DNA from: Bin75 sp965212135
GTDB lineage: Bacteria > Nitrospirota > Nitrospiria > Nitrospirales > UBA8639
Direction: 5' to 3'
DNA: 64,000 nt
NCBI GenBank assembly: GCA_965212135.1
Contig: OZ243044.1
Span: forward strand, 1,302,001 to 1,366,000
Of the stretch, positions 44,628 to 53,710 are shown one piece after another. How positions within the stretch are numbered: position 1 is the stretch's first letter; each line of letters opens with the position of its first letter. The notes beneath the pieces were generated by a model. That model saw only the letters and a list, made by a program, of their open reading frames with translations. It ran no database searches and had not been told where the DNA came from. A program made the translations under genes and the position numbers.

Positions 44628-46079
44628 TTACTTGCCAACACAAAAATCACGGAAGATGCGGTCCAGAATATCTTCCGTACTCACCGCGCCGGTGATTTCA
44701 CCCAACGCCTCAAGGGCCGCCCGAATATCAAGCGCGATACATTCCCAGGATTCCCCTTTTTGCAGGGAACGCATGGCCTCTTCAAGAGAGCCGTGCGTGC
44801 GCGTGAGATTCGAATGATGCCGAAGCCGCGTCACCAGCACGGAGGGCGCCGCTTCCCGCTCGTCCGTGACAAACAAGCGTTGAATCACGGTTTTTAAATG
44901 ATCCAGGCCTTCTCCTGTTTTCGCCGACACGTTCACCACACCCGCGCCGTTGGTCGGCGGCAATGAAGCCGCAGGCAACGTCCGGGATTCGGCAAGGTCC
45001 ATTTTATTCAACACCAGAAGGTATCGTCGACGGCCATAGGTTTCAGCAATGACACGGTCTTCGTCCGTCACGCCGACGGACCCGTCAAGCACCAGCAATA
45101 ACACATCGGCGTCGGCAATCGCTTCCTCCGTTCGACGAATACCTTCCTCTTCAATCTTATCCTGCGTCCGGCGAAGTCCCGCCGTATCCAGCAGGCGCAG
45201 CGAAAGCCCCCCGACGTTCAAGGCTTCATCAATGACGTCGCGGGTCGTGCCCGGTTGATCCGACACAATCACTCGCTCCATTTGCAGCAGCGCGTTGAGA
45301 AGACTTGATTTGCCCACGTTGGGACGCCCGATGATGGCCATCTTGATGCCGTCCCGAATAATGCGGCCTTCCTCATAGGACGCGATTAACCGGTCCAACG
45401 CGCGTTGCGTGTCCTCCAAGACCTGTCGCACTTCGTGGGTTGGCGCACCGGCAATCTCTTCTTCGGCAAAATCCATACCGGCCTCAATGTGGGCCAGCAC
45501 CCGAATCAATCGTTCGCGGAGCGTTTCCAGTTCTTTCGAAAGGGACCCGCGCAACAAGGATTGAGCGGCCTGAAGACTTCGGGTGGTGGTCGCTTGAATC
45601 GTATCCAGCACCGCCTCCGCCTGCGCAAGGTCCAACCGCCCGCTTAAAAACGCCCGTTTGGTAAACTCCCCCGGTTGAGCCAGTCTGGCGCCGGCATGCA
45701 TCAAGCCCTGGCAGGTCGCCTGCAAAATCCCGGCGCCGCCGTGGGCCTGAATTTCCACCACGTCCTCGCCCGTATAGGAACGCGGTTTGCGCATCACCAC
45801 GACCAGGGCTTCGTCCAGAACCGAGTCCGGTTCCGGCCTCCCTTCAGGCACGGATGAGCCGCGCGCATCTATCACGTCGCTCACGTACAGGCGGTGACTT
45901 TCCAGGTGTTGAAGGGAGGCATGGTGGCGAGGGCGAACGACGCGAGAGGCCACGTCAACGGCCCGTGAGCCGCTGACCCGAATGATGCCGATTCCCCCTT
46001 CCCCTACGGGAGTGGCGATCGCGCAAATCGTATCGTCAACCGAGTTTTCCATTGAGAGAAAACTCATGCGGTGGGTCAC
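44628..46079 (-). CDS. mnmE: tRNA modification GTPase MnmE
   Basis: The 483-residue protein has the formyl-THF-binding N-domain (DTICAIATPVGEGGIGIIRVSG), a helical domain and the inserted G domain with GRPNVGKSSLLNALL, DTAGLR and NKMD. The C-terminus FCVGK matches the conserved (I/V)GK ending with the essential Cys. GTG 46079 overlaps the yidC stop (GTGA); ATG codons at 46067 and 46052 are alternatives. It works as a complex with MnmG. Confidence 0.95.
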   Translation of the reverse strand: MTHRMSFLSMENSVDDTICAIATPVGEGGIGIIRVSGSRAVDVASRVVRPRHHASLQHLESHRLYVSDVIDARGSSVPEGRPEPDSVLDEALVVVMRKPRSYTGEDVVEIQAHGGAGILQATCQGLMHAGARLAQPGEFTKRAFLSGRLDLAQAEAVLDTIQATTTRSLQAAQSLLRGSLSKELETLRERLIRVLAHIEAGMDFAEEEIAGAPTHEVRQVLEDTQRALDRLIASYEEGRIIRDGIKMAIIGRPNVGKSSLLNALLQMERVIVSDQPGTTRDVIDEALNVGGLSLRLLDTAGLRRTQDKIEEEGIRRTEEAIADADVLLLVLDGSVGVTDEDRVIAETYGRRRYLLVLNKMDLAESRTLPAASLPPTNGAGVVNVSAKTGEGLDHLKTVIQRLFVTDEREAAPSVLVTRLRHHSNLTRTHGSLEEAMRSLQKGESWECIALDIRAALEALGEITGAVSTEDILDRIFRDFCVGK

Positions 46080-47794
46080 GGCCTTTTTTTCTTTTTCGAG
46101 GCGCCGGCCTCTCCGCGGTCGGGTTTTGTCACGGCGTCATCGCCGTCCGGCGCCGGTTGGCTGAGCGCCGGTTTGTTGAGAAAGAATCGGTCCGTCACAA
46201 CCTGTTGAAGAATCGTCAGGACGTTATTGGTCAGCCAATACACCACCAACCCGGCCGGAAAGGTCAGAAAGAGAAACGTCAGAAACACGGGCAACAGCAA
46301 CATCATTTTGGCTTGCGCGGGATCCATGGTCGTGGGCATGATTTTTTGCTGCAGCACCATGGACGCTCCCATCAACACAGGCAGGACATAATACGGGTCC
46401 GGGACCGACAAATCCGTAATCCACAGCACAAAAGGTGTTTGGCGCATCTCCACGGTCATGTACAAAATATTAAACAGCGAGATAAAGACGGGCATCTGCA
46501 GCACCATCGGCAAACATCCGCCGACGGGATTGACTTTATGTTCTTTGTAGACCTTGATCAGCTCCCGGTTGAGTCGTTCCCGGTCATCTTTCAGCCTGGT
46601 TTGCAAGGCCTGGATTTTGGGTTGAATCTTTTGCATCCCCTGCATGGATTTGTAACTCTTGTATTGCAGGGGAACAAACAACAGCTTAATGCCGCACGTT
46701 AAGAGAATAATCGCCGCGCCATAATTCTGGGTGTAGTCATACAGAAACCGCAACACGGAGAACAGCGGCTTGGCCACCACTCTCACGATGGTCCAGCTCC
46801 CATAAATAAACCATCCAAAATCAATCGTATCTTCCAGGCCATGGCCCAGCGATCGCATGAGGTCAAACTGTTTGGGGCCGGCATAGAGTTGAAATTGTAT
46901 CTGACCGCCCTGTGCTTCAACGGGGAACTCCACGCCCGCCGTCACCACGTAGTCGGTTTCCGTCCTCGCGAACACCCCTTGGGCGCCTTGAGGAATTATG
47001 GCGCTGATAAAATATTTATCCTGCAGAGCCGCCCAGCGAATATCGCCGGAACGTCGAATCTCCGGTTCGGGGATTTCCTTTTCCAACACGTCATCGATCA
47101 TCCACGCCGGCCCCATGGCCCCGATAAACCCCTGCCCCCATTCCACCACCCCAAAATTCGTTCCCAACATCACCTCGACGGCCTCGTCAAGGCCTTGAAG
47201 GCGAATGGCCACGTCCACCAAATAGATATCGTGGTAAAAGGTAAATTCCTTTTCAAGCAGCACGTCGCGTGCCTCGTCACGGTAGGAAAACGTCAGATGG
47301 CCGATGGGATGGGCCTCGTCGAGACTGTCAAAGTCACGACTTACGTCAAACATGCCGGCATTGAGCGCGGCGGTGACATCGGGGTCGCCAACCCGTACGG
47401 CCATGGGGCCCGCAAAATGTCCTTCAGGATAAACAAACTCAATGGGCTGGGGATTTTCTTCGTCCTGGGTCAAGTACCGTTTCAGTTTCCAGCTCTGAAT
47501 CTGTGCTCCACGATTGGTGAACTGCGCCCGATACAACGGTGTCTCAATTTCTTCGATCTGCACCCGCGAGGCCTGATGGTCTGATACGTGAGCCTCATTG
47601 GAAAGCGAGTCGGACCTGGCCCCGTGCATGGCGTCCGGGGTGGAAGGGGGGTCCGGCTCCGTGGAAGGGGCATCGTATGCTTCTTCAAGGGGCGGGGGGG
47701 GGTCCGGTAACAGCCCCAGCTCTTTCATGAAAAAGTCAAAGCCAAAAATGATGCCGAACGAAAGAACCAGAAAGAGGATGATCCGTTTTTCCAT
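46076..47794 (-). CDS. yidC: Membrane protein insertase YidC
   Basis: The 572-residue insertase has an N-terminal anchor (IILFLVLSFGIIFGFDFFM), an acidic Pro-rich linker, a large periplasmic beta-domain (about 70-340) and five C-terminal helices. The hydrophilic groove Arg lies in QYKSYKSMQGMQKIQPKIQ, and the hairpin and helices follow (FVPLQYKSY..., GGCLPMVLQMPVFISLFNILY). A basic tail (KPDRGEAGASKKKKRP) may bind ribosomes. This two-domain form is typical of Gram-negatives. The gap 47795-47913 to yidD holds no gene. Confidence 0.96.
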   Translation of the reverse strand: MEKRIILFLVLSFGIIFGFDFFMKELGLLPDPPPPLEEAYDAPSTEPDPPSTPDAMHGARSDSLSNEAHVSDHQASRVQIEEIETPLYRAQFTNRGAQIQSWKLKRYLTQDEENPQPIEFVYPEGHFAGPMAVRVGDPDVTAALNAGMFDVSRDFDSLDEAHPIGHLTFSYRDEARDVLLEKEFTFYHDIYLVDVAIRLQGLDEAVEVMLGTNFGVVEWGQGFIGAMGPAWMIDDVLEKEIPEPEIRRSGDIRWAALQDKYFISAIIPQGAQGVFARTETDYVVTAGVEFPVEAQGGQIQFQLYAGPKQFDLMRSLGHGLEDTIDFGWFIYGSWTIVRVVAKPLFSVLRFLYDYTQNYGAAIILLTCGIKLLFVPLQYKSYKSMQGMQKIQPKIQALQTRLKDDRERLNRELIKVYKEHKVNPVGGCLPMVLQMPVFISLFNILYMTVEMRQTPFVLWITDLSVPDPYYVLPVLMGASMVLQQKIMPTTMDPAQAKMMLLLPVFLTFLFLTFPAGLVVYWLTNNVLTILQQVVTDRFFLNKPALSQPAPDGDDAVTKPDRGEAGASKKKKRP

Positions 47795-47913
47795 AATTCC
47801 GAAAGACCTGCGCGGTGACCTGGATTCCTTTACGACATCCGGGCAAAGCCGACCTCACGTCCCGTACGGCCTCTGCCAGTCTTGCATCTGAAATTCGTTG
47901 AAAAACTTTCCGG

Positions 47914-48123
47914 CTAGGGAACAGGGTCAATGCCGCCCGAATGGAAGGGATGACACTTCACAAGCCGACACCCTCCCAAAAACAGACCACGAAGAAGGCC
48001 GTGGCGGATTATCGCTTCACGGGCGTAGCATGAACAGGTTGGTTCAAAGCGGCAGTTCGGCCCCAAAGAAGGAGAAATGATTTTTTGGTAGAAGACAATG
48101 AGCCACAACACTAGTTTGCGCAT
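47914..48123 (-). CDS. yidD: Membrane protein insertion efficiency factor YidD
   Basis: The 69-residue protein has the YidD pattern: hydrophobic amphipathic start VLWLIVFYQKIISP, then the Cys-rich core CRFEPTCSCYAREAIIRHG and GGCRLVKCHPFHSGGIDPVP. It assists YidC-dependent insertion. Its start overlaps the rnpA stop by 13 nt, which is standard for this cluster. Confidence 0.94.
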   Translation of the reverse strand: MRKLVLWLIVFYQKIISPSLGPNCRFEPTCSCYAREAIIRHGLLRGLFLGGCRLVKCHPFHSGGIDPVP

Positions 48124-48491
48124 GAGAGGGATTCAGGGGAAACCATGAGACCCTGGTTGCACAGGGCCGCCACCCACGCCTGATAAAGATTGGGGTGAGG
48201 CAGATCCAGAACCGACCGTTTGGGAAACACAATAATATCGTTCCCTTTCAAAAGCAGGTTGGAGGTGTTCCTCACCAATGCTCGAAAAATCCGCTTGCCG
48301 CGGTTTCTCAAAACCGCGTTTCCAAACCGACGGCCCACCACGACGCCGATACGGGTGTTCCCCGGGCACGACGCACAGGAAACCACGTTAAAGAATCTCG
48401 TTGTGACGCGTGTGCCTTCCCGTTTTACCCGTTCAAAATCTTCTTTTTTTTTCAGGAAAATCTGTGCGGAAGGCCGGGGGACGTCACTCAT
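48111..48491 (-). CDS. rnpA: Ribonuclease P protein component
   Basis: The 126-residue basic protein has the RNR signature RRFGNAVLRNRGKRIFRAL and the N-terminal FLKKKEDFERVKREGTRV helix. It binds RNase P RNA and improves 5' maturation of pre-tRNAs. ATG 48491 overlaps the end of rpmH by 8 nt; the open frame extends to a TTG at 48536 inside rpmH. Such an overlap couples rpmH and rnpA translation. Confidence 0.92.
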   Translation of the reverse strand: MSDVPRPSAQIFLKKKEDFERVKREGTRVTTRFFNVVSCASCPGNTRIGVVVGRRFGNAVLRNRGKRIFRALVRNTSNLLLKGNDIIVFPKRSVLDLPHPNLYQAWVAALCNQGLMVSPESLSCAN

Positions 48492-48630
48492 CGGATACAG
48501 TGAGGCGATAGCGACCCTTTTGGCGTCGCCGCGCAAGCACCTTTCGTCCGTTTCTGGTGCTCATTCGCTTGCGAAACCCATGGTCCCGCTTTCGCTTCAG
48601 ATTCGACGGTTGTCTGTATGTCGTGGACAT
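48484..48630 (-). CDS. rpmH: 50S ribosomal protein L34
   Basis: This 48-residue protein is very basic: it begins MSTTYRQPSNLKRKRDHGF, continues RKRMSTRNGRKVLARRRQKG and ends RYRLTVSDE. It matches bL34 along its whole length. L34 is an exit-tunnel-side protein of the large subunit and its gene is a marker of the origin region. GAGGA lies about 9 nt upstream. It is the first gene of the rpmH-rnpA-yidD-yidC-mnmE-mnmG run. Confidence 0.96.
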   Translation of the reverse strand: MSTTYRQPSNLKRKRDHGFRKRMSTRNGRKVLARRRQKGRYRLTVSDE

Positions 48631-48669
48631 GGCAATAATCCTCGTTTACAGGATTGACGGAAGAGCCTG

Positions 48670-48698
48670 ATTGTAGATTCCCGTCTACTGACTGTCAA
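48670..48698 (-). promoter_or_regulatory. rpmH: Promoter of the rpmH operon
   Basis: On the minus strand TTGACA (48693-48698) and TACAAT (48670-48675) are exactly 17 nt apart, a near-consensus sigma70 promoter, with the rpmH start 40 nt downstream. It matches the strength expected for a ribosomal protein operon. The same two hexamers and spacing occur before the defence operon. Confidence 0.65.
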
Positions 48699-48785
48699 AT
48701 CAGTTTTTCGGCCGTGGATTCCCCGGCGGGGCGTCCGCGCACATTCCCGCACCCCGCCGTTCTTTTTATCCGCCTCATCATTCCA

Positions 48786-48815
48786 TTGACTCTCCCGAGA
48801 CCGCCCTTTTATAGT
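48786..48815 (+). promoter_or_regulatory. hisS: Candidate promoter of hisS
   Basis: TTGACT (48786-48791) and TATAGT (48810-48815) are 18 nt apart, 55 nt before the hisS GTG. It is back to back with the rpmH promoter. Confidence 0.45.
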
Positions 48816-48870
48816 CGAACGGCTGGCGTGTGCTCAACCCCTATCCTTTCGGTATCAAAGGAACGCAACG

Positions 48871-50121
48871 GTGATTCGAGGCATTAAAGGCATCAAGGAT
48901 ATTACGCCGGACCACATTCCCCGGTGGACCGTTGTGGAGCAAACGGCTCATACCCTGGCTCGTTGCTTTGGTTTTCATGAAATTCGGATTCCTGTTTTTG
49001 AACGAACCGAACTCTACGTTCGCAGTATTGGCGGGGCGACCGATCTTGTTGAAAAGGAAATGTACACGTTCCCCGACAAGGACGGAACCTCTTTAACGCT
49101 TCGTCCCGAAGGCACCGCCGGGGTCGTGCGCGCGTTTATTGAACAGGGGCTGCACGATCACCCTTCCTCGAGAAAACTCTATTACATCGGCCCGATGTTT
49201 CGACACGAACGGCCTCAGGCCGGACGTTTGCGGCAATTCCATCAGTTCGGGGTTGAATCCGTGGGTAGCACTCACCCCGATGCCGATATCGAAGTTGTGA
49301 CGTTGCTCTGGAGATATTTTTCATCGCTGCGCTTGCCCGGCCTCTTACTGGAGATCAATTCTCTGGGAGAACCCGCGGACCGCCAGGCGCATAAAAAGGC
49401 ATTGGTATCCTTTCTTCGGGGCAAGCAGGCCCTGCTGTGCGGAAACTGCCGGAGGCGAATGGACACAAACCCGCTCCGAACTCTCGATTGCAAGATCACC
49501 CAATGTCGGAACGTCACAAAAGACGCGCCTCCCATCACGAACTTTCTTTCCCCTGCCGCTCAACGGCACTTCGACCGAGTGGCAAACGGGCTGCGGGCCA
49601 TGGATGTTCCTTATGCCGTCAATCCCGCCCTTGTGCGGGGACTGGACTATTATTCCTTGACGACTTTTGAGGTTTCATGTTCCGCCCTCGGGGCTCAAAA
49701 CGCCATTGGCGCCGGAGGGCGATATGATGGGTTGTTTCAAACTCTGGGCGGACGCGCCACGCCGGCGGTCGGCTTTGCGATTGGCCTTGAGCGAGTGATA
49801 CTGGCTCTTCCTGAATCTGTCCTGCCGCCGGCCGATCTCTGGATTTTTATTGCGTCGTTTGGGGAAAAGGGGAGGGAAGCCGGCTTGTCGCTTCTGAATT
49901 CCCTTCGTTTGAAACACGTGAGAGCGGATACGGATTACAGCGCCTCCACATTGAAGACGCTCCTGCGTTCCGCCGACCGTCTGGGTGCTCCGTATGTTGC
50001 GATCCTCGGCGACGATGAGGTCGTGAACAACCGGGTGATCCTGAGAAACATGACAACGAAAGAACAGGAAATCCATCCCCTTCATTTGGTGTCTTCCGTC
50101 ATCCTGACGCGGCTGCAATGA
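48871..50121 (+). CDS. hisS: Histidine-tRNA ligase
   Basis: The 416-residue class II synthetase begins IRGIKGIKDITP and has motif 2 YIGPMFRHERPQAGRLRQFHQFG, the histidine-specific ALVRGLDYYSLTTFEV and motif 3 GGRYDGLFQTLGG with GFAIGLERV. The C-terminal anticodon-binding domain (about 325-416) is present. The start is GTG 48871, preceded by AAAGGAA. hisS between rpmH and dnaA is unusual; the more usual neighbour here would be dnaA directly. Confidence 0.95.
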   Translation: MIRGIKGIKDITPDHIPRWTVVEQTAHTLARCFGFHEIRIPVFERTELYVRSIGGATDLVEKEMYTFPDKDGTSLTLRPEGTAGVVRAFIEQGLHDHPSSRKLYYIGPMFRHERPQAGRLRQFHQFGVESVGSTHPDADIEVVTLLWRYFSSLRLPGLLLEINSLGEPADRQAHKKALVSFLRGKQALLCGNCRRRMDTNPLRTLDCKITQCRNVTKDAPPITNFLSPAAQRHFDRVANGLRAMDVPYAVNPALVRGLDYYSLTTFEVSCSALGAQNAIGAGGRYDGLFQTLGGRATPAVGFAIGLERVILALPESVLPPADLWIFIASFGEKGREAGLSLLNSLRLKHVRADTDYSASTLKTLLRSADRLGAPYVAILGDDEVVNNRVILRNMTTKEQEIHPLHLVSSVILTRLQ

Positions 50122-50144
50122 CACGAAACACGTAGAAACGTTTA

Positions 50145-50173
50145 TTGACATTTTGCTTCGTTCAGAATACGAT
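50145..50173 (+). promoter_or_regulatory. Candidate promoter of the DsrE/DsrH-like pair
   Basis: TTGACA (50145-50150) and TACGAT (50168-50173) are 17 nt apart, about 160 nt before the DsrE-like start. It follows the hisS stop by 23 nt. Confidence 0.5.
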
Positions 50174-50333
50174 TTTTTCTTTTTTTAATACGCTCTGCCA
50201 CCGATAACGTCTGTGTATTTTTGTGGTTTTTCTCTCTCGCCAGGTAAGGGTTATGCCTCACAACGACGGGCGGAGCCGTCGTTGGCGCTATTCGATGACC
50301 GGGGCAAACCGGTCACGTTCTATTGCTTGTGTC

Positions 50334-50678
50334 ATGATACCAGCCATTCTTGTGGTCATTCAGAGCGACCCCATGGAAACACATCGTCCGGTTGAAGGAC
50401 TTCGCATCGCGCTTGGCCTGTCAACCGGCTCGGCGGCGGTGACAATTATTCTGCTCGGGCAAGCCAGAATTTTCCTGACCGAAGAAGCGGGGGAGGTCGC
50501 TGACGCGGAAATTCTGGAAAGACATCTTCCGGTTGTTCGGGAACTTCGACTGGACATTGTGGTTCCAGAGGGCAGCTCGGCCGACTTTTCCATGGATGCG
50601 GGGTTTGCCATTCGAGAAATGCCGCAGTCGGAAATAGCCGCTCTGTTTCGTCAGGCCAGTCGGGTGCTGGTGTTTTAA
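50334..50678 (+). CDS. DsrE-like small protein next to oriC
   Basis: The 114-residue protein looks like a DsrE/TusC/D-type fold: strand AILVVIQSDP, a helix, then LSTGSAAVTIILLGQARIFL and a late helix SEIAALFRQASRVLVF. It lacks the usual catalytic Cys of TusD/DsrE, so it may be structural. ATG 50334 is used; ATG 50373 and the longer frame from 50223 are alternatives. The next gene starts at its stop codon (TAATG), so the two are coupled. A link to sulfur relay for tRNA thiolation (MnmA is encoded nearby) is possible but unproven. Confidence 0.5.
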   Translation: MIPAILVVIQSDPMETHRPVEGLRIALGLSTGSAAVTIILLGQARIFLTEEAGEVADAEILERHLPVVRELRLDIVVPEGSSADFSMDAGFAIREMPQSEIAALFRQASRVLVF

Positions 50679-50941
50679 TGATGAGAAAAGTCCTCTTTAT
50701 TCTATCGTCAACGGCGCCGTCTTCGTTTCAGGAACTCATCGGGGCGGACAATTTTTCTGACTGCTCTGTGCATGGAATTCTTACTCATGGTCGTTCTTAT
50801 TCGGATCATCCTTTTCCCTTTCCGTGCTCGATTCTTGTTTCCGAAGATCATGTAAAAGAGAAGTTGCCGTACCCTGTCGTTCATTATTCCGACATGCTCA
50901 GAATGATTTTTGAATCTGATGGAGTTGTTGCCTGTTTTTAG
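50678..50941 (+). CDS. DsrH/TusB-like small protein
   Basis: The 87-residue protein begins MMRKVLFILSSTAPSSFQEL and ends with DMLRMIFESDGVVACF. The layout resembles DsrH/TusB (strand, loop, then a C-terminal helix and strand), with HGILTHGRS and ILVSEDHVKEKLPYPVVHYSDM in between. It overlaps the DsrE-like stop by one base. Together they would form a DsrE-DsrH-like complex. Weak family match; the overlap and AT composition near the origin support a real gene. Confidence 0.5.
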   Translation: MMRKVLFILSSTAPSSFQELIGADNFSDCSVHGILTHGRSYSDHPFPFPCSILVSEDHVKEKLPYPVVHYSDMLRMIFESDGVVACF

Positions 50942-51218
50942 CTTCTTGATCAGTTCTATTAGTTCTATTTATTTAGTTAAAAAAATAGTAGTCGTCATAG
51001 TCTATAGGGAGTGTGAATTAGAAGAATTTGGTCTATCGCTTTCATTGTATTGAGAAAAATTAAAGATAAGCTGTGCGGTAAGAGACAGATATTGTGTTAA
51101 ATGAATGTGAATATCTGTGGATAATTATACGTGTTAAAGGGATTATGTGACTGAAAAACAGGCAGAATACGCAAATAATTAAAGTTATCAACAGTTGTTT
51201 GTAACCTTGTGAGTAAAT
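50942..51218. other. oriC: Probable oriC, upstream of dnaA
   Basis: This 277-bp stretch is strongly AT-rich and has no gene. A perfect DnaA box (TGTGGATAA, the reverse complement of TTATCCACA) is at 51116-51124. A one-mismatch box TTATCAACA is at 51185-51193. An AT-rich part with ATAGTAGTCG near 50986-50995 and TATTTATTTAG at 50966-50976 could be the unwinding region. The flanking genes diverge in direction here and dnaA follows directly. This is the typical setting of a bacterial origin. Confidence 0.6.
51116..51193. promoter_or_regulatory. DnaA boxes before dnaA
   Basis: TGTGGATAA at 51116-51124 is a perfect DnaA box on the minus strand. TTATCAACA at 51185-51193 is a one-mismatch box on the plus strand. 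They flank the likely dnaA promoter, so autoregulation of dnaA is plausible as well as origin function. Confidence 0.65.
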
Positions 51219-52568
51219 ATGTTGAATGAGCATGAAATCTGGGAAAAGGCCCTTGAGTATATTCAAGCCCAAATAGGGAGTGAGGTCGTTGAAACCTGGT
51301 TTCAAACGACGAGCCTGGGGAGCATCAACGGGACGAAAGCCACCGTCGTCGTGCCTAATAAGTTCCACGGGGACTGGCTGGGAAGAAATTATCGTCAAGT
51401 TATTGGCGAAGCCTTGCAAGTGGTTCGTCCGGCTGGTGAAGGGGAAGTTGAGCTGGAATTTGTGATTGGCCGAAATGGGGCTTCACCCGTCGTGCCGGGC
51501 GATGAAGCGCCAGGGCCACGGGTTGTGCTCAATCAACGGCCTGCTCGAAAACCACTACTAAATCAGAACTATACCTTTGATAATTTTGTGGTAGGAGAGA
51601 AAAGCCGGTTTGCCTACGCGGCCTGTCGGGCGGTTGCTGAAGCCCCGGCTCGCGCCTATAACCCGTTATTTATCTACGGGGGAGTGGGATTGGGCAAAAC
51701 ACATCTTCTGCATTCCATCGGCAATTCCGTCATGCGGAAAGGGGACATTCGGATTGCGTATGTGACAACCGAACAATTCACAAATGAAGTCATCAACTCA
51801 ATCCGCTATAATAAGATGGTGGAGTTTCGGGGCCGCTATCGGACCATTGACGTGCTCCTCATTGACGACATTCAATTCCTGGAGGGCAAAGATCAGACGC
51901 AGGAGGAATTTTTCCATACCTTTGACACCTTGTATGAGGCCAGCAAGCAAATTGTCCTGTCCAGCGACCGGCTCCCCAAACAAATGCCTGATATGACGGA
52001 ACGGTTGCGGACTCGGTTTGAGAAGGCGGTCCTCGCCGATCTTCAGCCGCCCGACTTCGAAACACGCATCGCCATCCTGAGAAAAAAATCAGAAGAGCAA
52101 GGCATCGCCATTGGAGACGACGTGATTCAACTGCTTGCCAAGGGTTTGACAAGAAACATTCGTGAATTGGAAGGCGCGTTAATCCGTCTTGAGGCCTACT
52201 CGACGCTGATCGGCGTGGCGATCACCGCCGAGATGGCCAAAACCATTCTTCGTGACTTGCTCGGGACCGAAAAAAAGGTCATTACGCTGGCAGACATTCA
52301 GGAAGTTGTTGCCCGCCGGTTTCAAGTGAAAGTGGCCGAGCTGAAATCAAAGCGGCGGACCAAAACGCTGGTTCCTCCCCGACAGATTGCCATGTATCTG
52401 GCTCGGGAGCTCACCGCCGCCTCCTTCCCGGAAATTGGACGCGAGTTTGGGGGGAAAGATCACACAACCATCATGCATGCTTGTCGGCAAATTGAAAAAG
52501 CCATTAACAACGACCATTCCTTACAGACCACGCTCGACAGCCTGAAAGACGAAATAGGCAAAGCCTGA
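51219..52568 (+). CDS. dnaA: Chromosomal replication initiator DnaA
   Basis: The 449-residue initiator has the N-domain (EIWEKALEYIQAQIGSEVVETWF), the AAA+ core with GGVGLGKTHLL (about residues 150-160) and LLIDDIQFLEGKDQTQEEFF, and the DNA-binding domain IV signature GKDHTTIMHACRQIEKA near the end. It binds DnaA boxes and unwinds oriC. dnaN, gyrB and gyrA follow on the same strand. The start ATG at 51219 lacks a strong ribosome-binding site. Confidence 0.97.
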   Translation: MLNEHEIWEKALEYIQAQIGSEVVETWFQTTSLGSINGTKATVVVPNKFHGDWLGRNYRQVIGEALQVVRPAGEGEVELEFVIGRNGASPVVPGDEAPGPRVVLNQRPARKPLLNQNYTFDNFVVGEKSRFAYAACRAVAEAPARAYNPLFIYGGVGLGKTHLLHSIGNSVMRKGDIRIAYVTTEQFTNEVINSIRYNKMVEFRGRYRTIDVLLIDDIQFLEGKDQTQEEFFHTFDTLYEASKQIVLSSDRLPKQMPDMTERLRTRFEKAVLADLQPPDFETRIAILRKKSEEQGIAIGDDVIQLLAKGLTRNIRELEGALIRLEAYSTLIGVAITAEMAKTILRDLLGTEKKVITLADIQEVVARRFQVKVAELKSKRRTKTLVPPRQIAMYLARELTAASFPEIGREFGGKDHTTIMHACRQIEKAINNDHSLQTTLDSLKDEIGKA

Positions 52569-52585
52569 CAGAAGGGAGCCCTCTC

Positions 52586-53710
52586 ATGCGCGTGACGGTG
52601 ACACGAGATGAACTGCTGACGGCCCTCCAGCGTGTTCAGGGTATCGTGGAAAAGCGGAATACCATGCCGAGTCTGGCCAATGTCTTATTGGAGGCCAAGT
52701 CCGACGGGCTGGATATTTCGGCCACGGACTTGGAACTCGGCATGCGGGGGCTTTATAAGGCGAACGTCGCGGAACCCGGATTGATTACGTTCTCCGCCCG
52801 GAAACTCTATGAAATACTCAAGGAGATCAAGGATCAGGAGATTGCGATAACGGTGACGGACAACAGCCTGGTCACCATTAAGGCGGGCCGCAGTCAATTC
52901 AAAGTGGTCGGCCTCCCCGGCAAAGATTTCCCGCCGCTGCCGGCCATTGAGCGGGAAGGCCTCATTCCATTAGAGGGCGCCGGGTTGCTCCAGCTCATTC
53001 GAAGGACGTTGTTTGCCGTGGGGGACAACGATACCCGCTATGTGCTCAATGGATTGCTCATTACGATCATGCATGCGGACGACGTCGCGACGATTCGATT
53101 CGTCGGGACCGACGGCCATAGATTGGCGGTGGCGGATCAGAAGCTGGAAATCGGGAAAGAGAAGCTGGCCGGGCAAGAGGTCAAGGCGATCGTCCCCAAA
53201 AAGGCGGCGTTTGAAATTCGCCGATTATTGGAAGAAGGCGGGGACGAGCCGATGATTGGCTTGACGAAAAACATGCTGATCTTTAGAAAAAGCGGACTGG
53301 TGCTGACCTCCCGGTTGATGGAAGGCAATTATCCCAACTATCAACAGGTCATTCCTAAGGACAGCAAAAACAAAATCACGGTGAATCGAGACGACATCGA
53401 AGGCGCCCTTCGGCGGGTCTCGGTTCTGTCTCAGGATAGAACCTCCTCGGTCAAGCTGACGTTTTCAGAGAAATCCATCACGCTGTTCTCCAGCCATCCG
53501 GAATTGGGAGAGGCGGAGGAAGAGATCCCCGCCAGCTTTCGCGGCGAGTCATTTTCCGCCGGGTTTAACGCGCGCTATCTGCTTGACGTGCTGGGCGTCA
53601 TTGACGGCGACAAGCTGGTTCTCGATATGGAGACGTCCCTGAGTCCCTGCTTGATTCGCGTGCCCGACACCCCCATGTTTCAAACCGTCGTGATGCCGGT
53701 CAAGGTGTAA
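52586..53710 (+). CDS. dnaN: DNA polymerase III beta subunit (sliding clamp)
   Basis: The 374-residue clamp subunit has three clamp-like domains, with family segments TMPSLANVLLEA, DTRYVLNGLL (about 148), GTDGHRLAVADQKL (about 175), MIGLTKNMLIF and the C-terminal FNARYLLDVL and PVKV ending. It encircles DNA and ties the polymerase to it. It starts 17 nt after dnaA with AGAAGGGAG upstream. Its stop overlaps the gyrB start (TAATG). Confidence 0.97.
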   Translation: MRVTVTRDELLTALQRVQGIVEKRNTMPSLANVLLEAKSDGLDISATDLELGMRGLYKANVAEPGLITFSARKLYEILKEIKDQEIAITVTDNSLVTIKAGRSQFKVVGLPGKDFPPLPAIEREGLIPLEGAGLLQLIRRTLFAVGDNDTRYVLNGLLITIMHADDVATIRFVGTDGHRLAVADQKLEIGKEKLAGQEVKAIVPKKAAFEIRRLLEEGGDEPMIGLTKNMLIFRKSGLVLTSRLMEGNYPNYQQVIPKDSKNKITVNRDDIEGALRRVSVLSQDRTSSVKLTFSEKSITLFSSHPELGEAEEEIPASFRGESFSAGFNARYLLDVLGVIDGDKLVLDMETSLSPCLIRVPDTPMFQTVVMPVKV

